Shown here in pieces: positions 13,346-25,094 of a stretch of 64,000 nucleotides of DNA. How positions within the stretch are numbered: position 1 is the first letter of the stretch; each line of letters starts with the position of its first letter. This stretch comes from Cryptomeria japonica (lineage: Eukaryota > Streptophyta > Pinopsida > Cupressales > Cupressaceae). The stretch spans positions 52,134,636-52,198,635 of the forward strand of contig NC_081414.1 of assembly GCF_030272615.1 (NCBI RefSeq), written 5' to 3'. A model generated the notes under the pieces. That model was not told the DNA's origin. It saw only the letters and a program-made list of their open reading frames with translations, and did no database searches. The position numbers and the translations under genes are program-made.

Positions 13346-13440
13346 TAGGGGTCCCACAGATATTGAGAGGGGGGGGTGAATCGGTATCTAACCGGTAATA
13401 AGTATTTCTTAAGTTAAAACATGCTGAACATAATATAACA
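13346..13440 (-). repeat. Fragment of a copia-type LTR tail, minus strand
   Basis: On the minus strand this reads GATACCGATTCACCCCCCCT followed by CTCAATATC. The same signature, GATTCACCCCCCCTCT, lies close to the 3' end of the copia LTRs at about 20577 and 26344. It is therefore probably the last part of an older copia LTR in reverse orientation. No partner LTR, primer site or coding region could be joined to it. Confidence 0.4.
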
Positions 13441-14462
13441 GTGTAGGGTAGGGTCCGCGGGCCCACTTCCCCACTCCCTCTCCTCTTATTCCCTTCTACA
13501 ACTCTTTATGTCGTGATGTAATTTAAATTTTTAACCTTAAAAAAGATTATTAATGAAAATTTGTTTATAAATTATTTATAATTAAATTAAGATTTCATTC
13601 AATTTTTTTTTAATTAATTTTCTTTATTAGATAAATTTATATTTAGATTAATATTGATGATAGTTGATGCTTTTAAATTAAAGTTGAAGTTTAGTGAATT
13701 TACTTACATGTAATCTTTTAGTTGGTAAATTTATATTAATTTATAACTATACATATTTTGGAATCATTTAAATGGATTAAGATTTATTAGGATATTAGTT
13801 GGTATTTTTAATTTATTATAAGATATCAATTTATAATGTTATAATCATCAAATTAAGCTAATTATTTAACAAAATTGTCTAATTCCTTGGTTTAAATTTG
13901 TCCACATTTAAGAAATTGAACATTTGTTAATCTTTTGAGTAAGTTAAATTTTTGTTTTTATCATCATGCAAGTTACATAGGTTATGCATTTATTGTTACT
14001 TACTTATTTTTATCATGCAAGTTATTTTTGAGAAGTTAGATACAATGGTCCTCATAATTTGAATATTAATCTTCAAGTAGTAAATGGGTTGTCTTTTTTC
14101 AAGTGGTTCCTCATTTTCATAGAATTAGTTTATTTTCAGTTTTTGCAAATAATGATCTCAATTTCAAGTTGCATTAGGATAATTTTATTTAAGTTTTCAA
14201 TAGTATAATAGTTTCATTCTATAGTTATTTAAGCATAGTGTTGCCTAAGCTTCATAATTACTTAGTTAAATAACTAAACAAGAGGTGATGGAAACAAAAA
14301 CCTAGTAGCGTTCGGTATCTATGGTGCCTCTGGGTCACGCTTACGGGTAATGTCGTCATGTTGAACTACTACACTTATCGCCTAATAAAGCTGCAACAAT
14401 GATGTTTGTGGCATCATCCCTATAAATCATCGGGGATTAATAAGGGTCCTATGGAAGTTAAA

Positions 14463-14895
14463 ATCCAAGGGGCGGGTAATCCCCCTTGGATCGATAACCT
14501 AAAAAGATAAATTTTAAGAAATGAATTCTTCATTTGCTCAGTAAAACTATAGAAAATCCCCATTAGGGATTGGAATGCGTATGATGTTGGATTTTATTTT
14601 TCTTGATGTTTTTTATCAGATGATAATGGGTTAAGGGAGATGCTCATGATAGGAAGTAGGAGTTAGTCTTTTAGGCCACAAGTAAAGGGCTGCCTTGAGC
14701 CTATTTTCTATAGAGCTACCAACATGGGTAGCAACCGTAGAGAAATTGTCTGGGACATTGACCCTAGAAAGGGTTGTGTACCCACAAAAATAGATTACAT
14801 TAAAACCATAGTTAGAAACAAGAACTAAATACTTTACACCTTGATCTCGTGCCGAAATGGGTATGTAGGCAGTCTAGGGACAAAGTTGTCCCTAG
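14463..14895. repeat. Series of isolated perfect inverted repeats
   Basis: Four clear ones lie in this interval. ATCCAAGGGG (14463-14472) pairs with CCCCTTGGAT (14482-14491) around a 9-base loop. AATCCC (14555-14560) pairs with GGGATT (14566-14571) around CATTA. GCTACC (14715-14720) pairs with GGTAGC (14727-14732). CTAGGGACAA (14874-14883) pairs with TTGTCCCTAG (14886-14895) around AG, a 22-base near-continuous palindrome. They belong to the same hairpin-rich LTR region as the array at 15147. Confidence 0.65.
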
Positions 14896-15146
14896 TACTT
14901 AGGCGTTCGAGGATGGGGCCTAGCATTTGGTTAAAGGCGAGTAGTCATTTTTTTTCAAAGTTCCTTGGTCTCTCATTCAAAGGAAGTGAGATAATTAAGT
15001 GGAAGGTTAAAAATATTTCAATGAGTTCTTGGATTGAATCCCATATGGATTCGCTTGATTTCCCCAGGCTTTAGGCCAAATTTTGAGGCAGAACTCAAGC
15101 TTATATTACGTTATTCTATTTACTCCGAAGGATGAAGACCTTGATG

Positions 15147-15388
15147 CACTCCTAGTAGGGGAGTGTAGTCTTTAGTGAGTGACTCTAGACCCAGATGGTC
15201 CCGATGAGTCTAAGTCTCTGGCCAGAGCACTTCCTATCCTGAATTGGATAGACGCCTAACTACCCTGTTTGGGTAGATGCGTATCCTGAATTGGATAGAT
15301 GAAACATCATGTCCTTAATGGACATATACCTAACCCGTATGGTTATATTCCTATCCTGGTTGGATGGATTCCTATCCTATTTGGATAG
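15147..15388. repeat. Tandem array of about ten short hairpins with compensating arms
   Basis: Successive stem-loops: CACTCC/GGAGTG (15147-15165), GACC/GGTC (15188-15200), CTCTGGCCAGAG (15216-15227), CTATCC/GGATAG (15234-15251), CTACCC/GGGTAG (15260-15276), TATCC/GGATA (15282-15297), ATGTCC/GGACAT (15309-15325), TAACC/GGTTA (15331-15345), ATCC/GGAT (15353-15365) and CTATCC/GGATAG (15372-15388). From 15234 on, loops are 5-6 bases and centres are 21-28 bases apart, mostly 21. Arm sequences vary from unit to unit, but both arms change together. The array sits in the U3-like part of the LTR ending at 15487. Confidence 0.8.
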
Positions 15389-15487
15389 ATGTACCCAAGT
15401 ATGTGATTGAATCAAACACAATTAAGTATAAATAAATATATATAAAATTGTCAATTTTTTTTGGGTTAAGTAGAGTGGGTTATTACA

Positions 15488-16739
15488 ACAATGCTATCAT
15501 AGGTGATTCATAATATTACAACAACACCCCCATTAAGCATAACTTAGAGATATTTAAAAAGTGGTTTTAGCAACAATTTTGTGTAAGATACCTATGTGCA
15601 AAGTTAACATCCCAAATAAGAAGAAACAAAGACCTCTTAGAAGAGAGACTAGGAAGGCCCCTCAATTGTGTTGCCTCCTATGTTAGAGATAGATGGACAA
15701 TATTTAATATTAATGAAAATTCACATTTATATAATGAAATTTCTCCCCTTACAAAGAAATAGGACTGTAGGTTCGTGCATTATGTTTCCCCAATCCATGA
15801 AGGAATATGAGGAAAAAAATAATATTAAAAACTCTACATGTTCATAAATATTGTTGATTCTTGTTGTCATCTAAAATTTCACCCTTGTTGAAATTGGCTC
15901 ATCATTTCAGAGACACAATGAGAATGATATCTTAAGTATGGGTGTAATGAACTCATTAGCTCATTAAATGAAAAACACCAAAGATTATTTTCTAACATGA
16001 AATGCATAGTTTCTTTCTTTAAACTACAAGAAAGTATAGGAATAAATTCATTCCTTTTACATTAATACATACTTATTTCAAGATAAGTTTGTTGAAAAGT
16101 ATTTATAAACTAATGAATAGTAAGATAAATTAAATATCACTTTTCAATATATAACACCATGCTTATCATTCTAGTTCTTACAACTTCAAAAAAATTTATA
16201 ATGTAGTTACATATTACAAACAATGCCATAGAATTTATGTGAAGCATAATGTATCAATAACAGTACAATGTCAAGTGAAATCAATAGTATTATCTCCAAT
16301 AAACCAAATCTTTGGTATCTCAACTACAAGAGGGAGAGAATTTCCCAAGTGGTTCATCTCCAACAAATAAAAAAGTGGTCCCCTGCACACCTTCCATCTA
16401 AAAGTGGACCTACCCTTCATGAGAGTAGAATATCTAGGGAGTTCCAAGATCACCATGCCATTTGAGAACTAGTGTGATGTACTAAATACAATCATTCTAT
16501 CATATAACTCTATAAATATTCTAGCTAAGTGCAACATCTCTAACTGATTTGTAAATTTAGACATTGTGAATGAAAAATGAAAACAATGATTTTGTATTAC
16601 TTTAGCCATGTTAGGAAATAATGCTTCATATCCACATTCATTTAATCCATTTCTTACATATCCCATGAGAGAAAAGCATGCATACAAGTGTACATAATCA
16701 CCACCATACAAAGATCAAATAGACAAGCCACAAGATAAC
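15488..16739. other. AT-rich stretch without a recognisable gene
   Basis: No reading frame here resembles a known family and I see no LTR end, RNA gene or tandem repeat. The part above about 16260 may belong to the copia-type LTR to its right, whose far border I could not place. Confidence 0.5.
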
Positions 16740-17337
16740 ACAAGATATACCATGGAACAACCCTCACGAGGGTAAAACCCAGCCTCCAAAAGAATCCATA
16801 CTCCATCATATTAATTATCCATAAATCAATACAAAGAAATTATAGAGTTATAATAAATACCCTCAAACCATAAATCTCTTAAATGCATTCCCATGTGTAG
16901 AAGCATGAATCCATACATCCCATGCCATGCTCCACAAATGAAATCCTCCAAAGGACTCAATAAAATGACAACCCAAATCACCAACCAACCTTAACCACTA
17001 AACATGTGCTTTATTTTTTAGAAAATCTCACACTAATACAACTAGTGGTAAAGTAAAACCATGTGACTTTATAACCATGTGCTACCTAACCATTGACCCA
17101 ACATTTAATATTGGGTAATAAGTTTTCTCTTTTTAAATATCTATCCCCAATATTAAATAATTATAATATAATATTACAATGTTACAATACAACATCAAAG
17201 TGGCCTCGAGAATATTCCAATGGAATCTCTACATGTTACACATTCATTTATAACTCACATGATAACTAAAATATTATAATTATAAACATTATTATGCAAG
17301 GTGTACAATACCTTATTTCCCAACATTCTCCCACTTG
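16740..17337 (-). repeat. Start of a copia-type 3' LTR with its polypurine tract, minus strand
   Basis: On the minus strand 17337-17326 reads CAAGTGGGAGAA, a purine-rich tract, followed immediately at 17325 by TGTTGGGAAATAAGGTATTG. A purine tract followed by TGTTGGGA is the usual junction at the 3' LTR of plant copia elements. Further in, GGGTTTTACCCTCGTGAGGG (about 16770) is LTR-like. The LTR end is not resolved and 16740 is only an approximate limit. No RNase H or integrase could be seen upstream of the tract, so the internal region is lost or very decayed. Confidence 0.4.
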
Positions 17338-17779
17338 TTGCATACATTGCAAAAGGTGCAATCAATCAAATACATCGTCATAGTCATACATGAAAACACA
17401 TGAATCTCCAACATACTCTTGTGCTCCATCAAGATACTCACAATAAAATCAAGTGACCACCATCTCAAGAAAGAAATCCTCTCATCATTTGACATTCCAC
17501 CTATGGAAGAAAAAGAACAATCCAAGGTGAAGATCCACCAATCCAAGAACAAAATAATCAAACCCAATGTCATAAAAAAGGCTCCAAGATGCTATCCTAA
17601 ATAAAAAACCCACATGATCAGAAATGACATCCACACCACATGCCAATATATCCAACCGTCCATACCTCCTAATTATAATCAACATCATTAAACTCATGCA
17701 AACATCGTATCAACCCATAAACCACAATCAATCTCCCTATATCAAGACTTGTCAATGAAGTACATACATATATAGGAAC
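17338..17779. other. Spacer between two minus-strand LTR remnants
   Basis: This stretch lies between the copia-type polypurine tract and the decayed Tat LTR. Small reading frames occur on both strands but none resembles a retroelement or plant protein. Just inside 17780 the minus strand reads ATGTAGTGGGAGTTCC, which may be a decayed form of the primer-site region seen after the intact Tat LTRs. Confidence 0.4.
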
Positions 17780-18542
17780 TCCCACTACATGGGTAATACC
17801 AAATCTAAATTGAATATCAAAATTGTTGCAAAACCTAATAGATTCAACCACTAAACCCTAGTTCTACAATGGAATCCAATATAAAACCATAAACATGCAA
17901 ACAAAAAATAAAACTAAATTATACCATTCACATGCTCCATTTATTTGATCCCCATTGTCCTCCCATCTCCACTAATCTTACTTGATATTATGGTTTCTCT
18001 CAGATTTATGTGTGCACAAGAGCTCAATGGAGAATGGATATGGTTGAGTATGTAATTTGGTAGAGTGTAGGTACTTCACTTGATTTATTGATAGAAAGAG
18101 ATGGACATAGATATATTTTAAAGATAACACCCTATAAATGGAGGGCTAGGATTAAGAGGTGGAAGGATAAATGGTCGACTCATATTAGAGGTTAGGTATA
18201 GGAAATAGAAAAATATTATAGAGGTGGTTAAAGGTAAATTAAGAGGTGAATGACACTTGTCATGGAGGGAAAAAAACTAAGGAATTAAATAAATAAATAA
18301 ATATTTATTTAATTGATAGAAGAGGTGGGGCCAATTAAATAAATTAAATATTTATATTTAATTTAGGGAAAAAGATAATTCAAATAAATAAATAATATTT
18401 ATTTAAATGGGGAAAGGTTAGAAGAGGATTAGTGAATTAATTAAATAAATAAAAATATATTTAATTAACAAAAGGCTAAGGATAAATAATTAAATAAATA
18501 AAATATTTATTTAATTAATCTAGGACAATTTTAGGTGTCTAC
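17780..18542 (-). repeat. Decayed Tat-type LTR, minus strand
   Basis: Read on the minus strand from 18542 it begins TGTAGACACCTAAAATTGTC, the same start as the 780-bp LTRs of the Tat elements at 28391, 42175 and 58782. The same landmarks follow in order: five AT palindromes, TGACAAGTGTCATTCACCTC, GAGCTCTTGTGCA, and CTAGGGTTTAGTGGTTGAAT. Many substitutions separate it from the intact LTRs, so it is an older insertion. Its inner end near 17780 is approximate. No gag or pol could be found to its left, so it may be a solo LTR. Confidence 0.7.
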
Positions 18543-19326
18543 ACCAATAACTGCACATATCAAGGTGTGATAAGTAAACCAAAACATGAAATAACAAGAA
18601 CAATCACAATTATCCACAAATGCAACTCAAATGTTCCATAATCTCCCATAATATGTCATTGTCCTCCAAAATCATATGAACATAAATCTCATGGAAGAAA
18701 CCATAGAATTAAGAGATAAAACAAGCCATAACATGTCCTTGTATCAATACCTCAAAGAAGCAACATTGTGTCAAGTATGATCTCCTCCAACGCACCCCAA
18801 ATGAAAATCCATAAGAACAACCAAACTTGTTCAATCTCTTAGATTAAGAAAACACATGTATCATGAATTGGAAATATGAGTTATGTTGTCATTGATGTCA
18901 AACTTGTTGTTCCAGATGGAGAATTGTTCAGATATGGATTTATACTGATACAAGTTTCTCTATATGGTGTTTTTTTTGTTGAGTCTGTGTTGTTGATTTT
19001 GATAACATGAATTTGTGTTCAGTAGTGTTTAGTACTTGGTGTATATCTATGGAGTGTCTCCAAAAATGTATAGTTGTGGTAGGTTCAATATGCAGGATAG
19101 AGTATTTAATATCCCAATGGAAGAATGATTTATTTTTGTCTGGATTTTGAAAATTATGGTGTGTGGATTTGGATATAATATTAATGTTTTGTGAGTAGTG
19201 CACTATCAAGTTTATAGGTCATCTGATTGCTCAAATGATGATATTAGTTGTTGCTGATTTCTGATAGTAAGTGTGTCTGTCAGATTGGTCTAGAATAAGC
19301 TTGGTGGCTTCCAAATATGTGAATTC
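18543..19326 (+). repeat. Left flank of the copia insertion, possibly part of an older copia LTR
   Basis: From about 18890 the sequence contains GTTGTCATTGATGTCAAAC, close to TTGTCATTGATGTCAACAC inside the copia LTR at 19370. It then runs to the AATTC target duplication at 19322-19326. The continuation after the insertion (26386 onward) has a TATTTAAGGAGTG TATA-like site at 26897. This suggests the copia element landed inside an older copia LTR, but I cannot place the ends of that LTR. No gene is visible. Confidence 0.35.
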
Positions 19327-20617
19327 TGTTGGCATTATGAATGAATTGATTATGTGTGGAATTGATGTTTTGTCATTGATGTCAACACTAGCTGTTATCG
19401 ACAGACAATTTTACACTGGCTGATATGGATGGTTACCGACAGACAGGTTACCGGTATAAGATCTAGTGTTAGGTCAGTAGGAGAGATTATCTGTTGGACA
19501 CTTCCGACATGTTTGGATCAATGAAGTATATTGGATTTCATGAGTTATATGCTCCATGAGCATGTTTTGGTCAATTGGTATTGGCTTGGTAATTGGATGT
19601 TATCATACACTCTGGTAAACCCTTACCGGCACTGGTTTAAATATTTACCGACATAACTTTCAATGAGGAATCATGGCAGGATGCACAATTGGTGTTGGTG
19701 CAGCTTCTTTGAGGATTTCAAAATGCTGAAGATGTTTGTTGATTGTGTTTCAATTGCTTGAAGATATTGCTTTGGCGTGGTGGACCCAGAATAGGTCAGG
19801 TACCTATCTAGGTTATGGACCGGTATCATGTTAGCATGTACTCTACATGTTACCTAGATGATTTGAGATATTTTTATTTGTTTGATCTTAAGACGACATG
19901 GAATATCATTGTAATAAGGAATTATGTAATGATTTTATTGTAATATCTTTAGGTGGTCAACCTGATTGGTTTAGGCCTTAGGGTTTGTATAAATAAGAGG
20001 TAGAACTCTTTGTAAAGTATCATGGTTATTGAAAAGGTCATAATCAGGGAATGTACTGTGAGAATATTGTAATATCATTCAGGTAGAGGAGTTGATCGAT
20101 CATTGGTGATCGGATTGGTTTTAGAAGACGATTTAGTCCTCCGACATTGAGCTCAATCGGGACTGTAATCAGGCATAGCAGATGCTATTTCCAACAGTTC
20201 ACTCTATTGGATTGCTGTACATTTATCTTGAGAAGGTTGTAGCCTCTATGTAGTCAGTGAGACTCTTTTGTAATGAGCAGTATGCTCTAGGCAGTGTGCC
20301 TTCTTGCAAGTGCAAGGTCCTCATTGTAACACATATTTTCTGTAGAAGTATCATCTGACTATGGGTAGGATTCCCACCGTGGTTTTTCCCTTTTCGGGTT
20401 TTCCACGTAAAATCATGGTGTTATGTGGTATGGTTTCTTTGCATTGATTATCTAGTTAATTTTTAAGTTGCATTGTTTATCGGTATATGTTTCTACTGGC
20501 ATCTGTTTGTGCTTTATCAATACTTGATCTATTTAAGGTTATATTGTGGATTAAAAGTTATAATATGGTAACAACTGATTCACCCCCCCTCTTAGTTGTT
20601 CACCGATTATCCTAACA
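19327..20617 (+). repeat. Copia 5' LTR
   Basis: It begins TGTTGGCATTATGAATGAAT and ends TTATCCTAACA, directly before the primer site. A TATAAATA box is at 19988-19995. The C-rich signature GATTCACCCCCCCTCT lies near its end. It has exactly the same length as the 3' LTR. Confidence 0.93.
19988..19995 (+). promoter_or_regulatory. TATA box of the copia LTR promoter
   Basis: TATAAATA in the context GGTTTGTATAAATAAGAGG. The same box occurs in the 3' LTR at 25753-25760. It is the only good TATA element in the LTR, so transcription should begin about 30 bases downstream. Confidence 0.65.
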
Positions 20618-20619
20618 AT

Positions 20620-20631
20620 TGGTATCAGATC
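20620..20631 (+). other. Primer binding site, initiator methionine tRNA
   Basis: TGGTATCAGATC lies two bases after the 5' LTR. The first ten bases match the complement of the 3' end of plant initiator tRNA-Met (TGGTATCAGA), the usual primer of plant copia elements. A C for the expected G near the end is one of the few deviations. Confidence 0.85.
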
Positions 20632-20675
20632 TTTGGTCTTGCATTGCAGAAGCTTAATCAATTGAGGTAGATCCT

Positions 20676-23600
20676 ATGGTAGCTAACACTTCTAATCCAC
20701 CGACAACTATTTCCAGAAGAGAAATCCCTAAACTTGATGGAATAAATTATGGGATATGGAAAATTCAAATGGAGACTCATCTTAGATGTCTTGGTAAGGA
20801 TATTTGGGAGATCATTGAGAAAGGATACACACCTTATGATCCAGCATCTGGCAATCTTGCTCCTGCAGACCTAGATAAGAATATTGAAAATGACTGCAGA
20901 GCTTGAGAAGCCCTCTTGTGTGCACTTACTGATCAATAGATTATGGGATTGACTGACAAATCATCAGCTAAGGTTATATGGGACAAATTGAAAACTCTAA
21001 ATGAAGGTGACCCTACTGTCAAAATTCCTAAACTTGATGGTTACCAGGTAAGGTATGAAAACTTGAAAATGGAATAAAATGAAAGAATTGTTGTGTTTAT
21101 GGAAAGAGTAAATGAGATTGTTATGGGAATTTAATGTTGTAGAGGATTTCTAAGTGAAGATGAAATAGTTTCCAAAGTCTTGAGAGCCCTTCAACCGGCT
21201 TACAAGATGAAGGCAATTGCAATTAATGAGCTAAGAACAATGGAAAACACTTTAGTCAATAGAGATATTCTGATTGGGAAATTATCTGATTTTGAGCTTG
21301 AAGAATTTGGATCTTCTAGAGCTGTGAAGTCTAAACCTTCTTTTCATGCATCATCATCATCTACCAAAAAAAGTTATTGGAGAGTCCTATATGCAAAAGA
21401 ATTGGAAGACATGAGGAAAGAAGATGAAGAGCTTGCGTAATTTGAAGCCTTATTTGATAGAAGAATACCCAAAGGTCCAACTGGAAGCAAGTATGAAGGA
21501 AAAGCACCTTTTAAATGTTTTTTATGTAATAAGATTGGTCATTTTTCATCTAGATGTCCTGAAAGGAATGCAAGGTTTGAGGAAAGAGTTAAGAAAACTT
21601 TTAAGCCTAACCCGAACAGATATAGATTCAATAAAAATAAACATTGCTACATAGCAGATGAGGAAGGAGTAACTGATGACTTTGAAAATGAACCAACAAA
21701 ATACTCTGGTAGTGGATCTGAAAATGGAAAGGAATGGGTGTTCTATGCTTTGGAGGAAGATGAACCAAAACCGGCTATCAAAAATGAAGAGAAGACCCTA
21801 GAAGAAAAATTTGAAGATAAGAATGAATGGGTAATTGATAGTGGATGCTCACATCATATGAGTGGAGATAAAGGGAAATTTTTGTCTTTGCAAGAATACA
21901 ATGGTGGTCAAGTTAGATTTGGAGATGACAAAGAATGTATGATCAAAGTTGATAAAGGTTTTCAATTTCAATTTAAAGATAGAAAATGCAAAATCATTAA
22001 CAAGACTAGTTTGGAGATTGCAACCGGTATTCAAACAGGAAGTACCATCTTTCACCTGAACACTGGTAATAAGACATGTTTGATTTCTCATATTGATGAG
22101 AGTTGACTATGGCATAAGAGGTTGTGTCATGTTAATTTTGATTGTATTGTTAAAATCAGTTAAACTAAGGTAGTCAGAGATATACCTAAGAGTATGAAGC
22201 CTCATAATCCGGTATGTAAGGAATGTCAATTGGGTAAGCAAGTCAGAAGTTCTTTTAAAAGCATACATGATAAATCTAATGATGTACTTGATTTGATTCA
22301 CACTGAATTATGTGGTCCAACAAGGACTAGAAGCTTTCAAGGTGATAGGTATTTCATGCTAATTATTGATGACTATTCTTGAATGATGTGAGTGACTTTT
22401 CTGAGGGAGAAGTTTGAAGCTTTTGAGAAATTCGAGATCTTTAAAGAAATGGTTGAAACATAAACTAGATTGAAAATTAAATGTCTAAGATCAGATCATG
22501 GTAGTGAGTTCACCTCTCATGAATTTAATTGTTATTGTGAGACAAACGGAATCAGGAGACAACTATCTACACCTAGGACTCCTCAACAAGATGGAGTAGT
22601 TGAAAGAAAGAACATAACTATTTTGGATGCAGCTAGATCTATGATGATGGAAGCTAAATTGCCTCATATCTACTGGAGAGAAGCAATGAGTACATCAGTC
22701 TACACACTAAATAGAGTTCACATCAAAGGTGAAACCGGTAAGACCCCTTATGAACTATGGTTTGGACATACACCTACTGTTAAGTATTTCAAAGTTTTTG
22801 GAAGTAAATGCTATATCAAAAGAGATGATTCAATTGGAAAGTTTGATCCTATATGTGATGAAGGGATATTTATTGGTTATTCAATTTAGAGAAAAGCATA
22901 TAGATGTTATAACAAAAGATTGCAGAAAATTGTGGAAAGTGTTAATGTGAAAGTGGATGAACGGTACATAAATCATTCTATATCATATGACAGGGAACTG
23001 ACAGTGGAAATGATTATAACTAAATCAACAATGCCTCAACCGGTATAGGAAGTTGAAATAGTTACACTGGCACAGTCTGAATATTCAACTGTGACTAATG
23101 ATTAGAGTGGTGAACCTGAAGTTCAAAAGACTCCAAGGTATGTAAGATTAAATCATTCTAAGAAATAAGGGAGTAATGACAAGAAGAAAACTGGAAAATG
23201 AAGAGGTATTTCTTATTTCTCAAGTTGAACCGGAAACTTTTATTGAAGCTTGTAAGGATAAATATTGGTTAAAGGCTATGGAAGATGAATTTGATCAAAT
23301 AGAGAAGAATGAAACTTGGTCTTTAGTTTCTTGACTAAAAATAAGAATGTTATTGGAACTAAATGGGTTTTTAGAAATAAAATGAATGAGGATGGTCAAG
23401 TTATAAGGAACAAGGCTAGATTGGTTTGTAAAGGGTATTCTCAAATGGAAGGAATTGATTATGGTGAGACATTTGCACCTGTAGCTATAATTGAAGCTCT
23501 TAGACTATTTCTTGCCTATGCAGCTTATAAGAACTATAAGGTTTATCAAATGGATGTCAAATGTACATTTTTGAATGGTGAGCTTGAGGAAGAAGTTTAC

Positions 23601-24761
23601 ATTAAGCAACCTGATAGATTTTCACTGACAGATGATAAAGACATGGTTTGCAGATTAAAGAAAGCTTTATATGGTTTGAAACGAGCTCCTAGAGCTTGGT
23701 ATGCAAGGTTGGATAAATATCTTTTGAAGCTTGGTTTTACTAAAGGAAGTGCTGATAGTAATCTATATTATAAGATCACTAACAATGATATTTTGATTAT
23801 TGAAGTTTTTGTTGATGATATCATTTTTGGAGGAGAAGATAAATTGTGCATGGAATTTGCTAACAACATGAAAAATGAATTTGAAATGTCCATGATTGCT
23901 AAGATGAAATTTTTCTTAGGTTTGCAGATTACTCAAACTAACAAAGGCATTTTTATCTATCAAACTAAGCATCTGAGGGAATTGTTGAAAATGTTTGGTA
24001 TGGAGAACTCTAAACTAGTAAGTACTCCTATGGCTACAAATGAGAAATTATCTATCAAGGATACTTCTTCACTAGTAAATCCGACAAGGTATAAATCTAT
24101 GATTGGTGGTCTGTTATATCTAACTTGGACTAGACCTAACATTATGAATGCAGTAAGTATTGTTTCAAGATATCAAAGTAATCCTAAAGAAAATCATGAA
24201 AGTGTAGTAAAGAGGATATTTTGGTATTTGCAAGGAACAACAGAATATGGTTTATGGTATTCCAGAAATGACGATTTCACTTTATGTGCATACACTCACT
24301 CATATTGGGCAGGTGACACTAATGACAGGAAGAGCACTTCTGGTGGAGCTTTATTTCTCGGAAAGAAATTGGTTTCATGGATAAGCAAAAACCAATCATG
24401 CATTTCTTTATCTACTATAGAAGCTGAGTATGTTGCAACAACAACTAATTTCACTCAAGTTTGGTGGATGAAGAAAATGTTGAAAGATATCAGGATAAAT
24501 TACAGTGAACCGGTAGTTATCTACTGTGATAACTCTACAACTATTGACATGTCTAAGAATCTGGTATTTTACTCTAAGACTAAGCATATTTCAATAAAGT
24601 ATAACTTTCTGAAGGACAAGGTAGAACCAAAGGAAGTCAAATTGGTTTATGTGAACACTAAAGAATAGATTGCAAACATATTCACTAAAATGTTGTCTAA
24701 GGAATCATTTGAATACTTGAGAGACAGGTTAGGGATTTCAGCCCCTCCGACAGAGACTTGA
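20676..24761 (+). pseudogene. Copia gag-pol polyprotein, broken by many in-frame stops
   Basis: This encodes capsid, protease, integrase, reverse transcriptase and RNase H of a Ty1/copia element, about 1360 codons. From ATG 20676 gag runs to a zinc knuckle CFLCNKIGHFSSRC (21516-21557, C-x2-C-x4-H-x4-C intact). Protease DSGCSHHM is at 21837. Integrase follows: zinc-binding HKRLCH and CKECQ (22110-22235) and core HTELCGP, SDHGSEF and QDGVVERKN. The first catalytic Asp appears replaced by Glu. Reverse transcriptase starts near 23340, and FVDDIIFGG has its two Asp at 23814-23819. RNase H ends at 24761. The frame is the same almost throughout, except between about 23155 and 23333, where two small indels shift and restore it. 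About fifteen stops (first 20904, last 24666) sit where Gln, Arg or Trp is expected. Confidence 0.92.
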
Positions 24762-25094
24762 TTGATGAAGTTTATCATCAGTCCGATATGTATTATCAGA
24801 AACATTATTCATTCCAGCACTGATGAGTGATGCTACTACTTAGGGGGAGTAGTTAGCTTTGATATTCAGAGGGTTATATCATTACTTTGATATTTATGTC
24901 ATATTTTTGGCATTGATGTCAAAGGGGGAGTGATAGTAATGTGAAAAATCATTTTGAGCCTTACACAGATATCATTCATAGGGGGAGAGCTATTGATTAT
25001 TGGTTGTCTTCCACAGGGGGAGACTTGTTTGACATTTCTTGATACTTAGATGTTTTTCACATCTAGTGTTTCCATCAATGCCAAAGGGGGAGAT
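24762..25094 (+). other. Copia 3' untranslated region with polypurine tract
   Basis: No coding. Several copies of a purine tract occur (TAGGGGGAGTAG at 24841, AAAGGGGGAGTG at 24920, TAGGGGGAGAGC at 24979, CAGGGGGAGACT at 25014). The last one, AAAGGGGGAGAT (25083-25094), abuts the 3' LTR and is the functional polypurine tract for plus-strand DNA priming. Confidence 0.85.

Larger units (their letters stand above)
13441..15487 (-). repeat. Probable LTR region of a minus-strand gypsy element, outer end at 15487, rich in hairpins
   Basis: Read on the minus strand from 15487 the sequence begins TGTAATAACCCACTCTACTT, a typical plant gypsy LTR start. About 100-340 bases inside lies an array of hairpins (separate entry), followed by more inverted repeats down to about 14460 and an AT-rich part down to about 13520. 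The left border is not visible; 13441 is simply the end of the neighbouring copia fragment. No coding region is present. I could not find a matching second LTR or target-site duplication, so it may be a solo or decayed LTR. Confidence 0.4.

Noticed and set aside
15147-15388. Regular repeats with short spacing resembling a CRISPR array
   Set aside because: Units are self-complementary hairpins that differ from each other, with no constant repeat and unique spacers, in a plant LTR.
20904-24668. Stop codons in the copia frame as sites of U-to-C RNA editing
   Set aside because: Such editing is known from organelles of some non-seed plants, not from nuclear retroelements; deamination of methylated cytosine explains the pattern.
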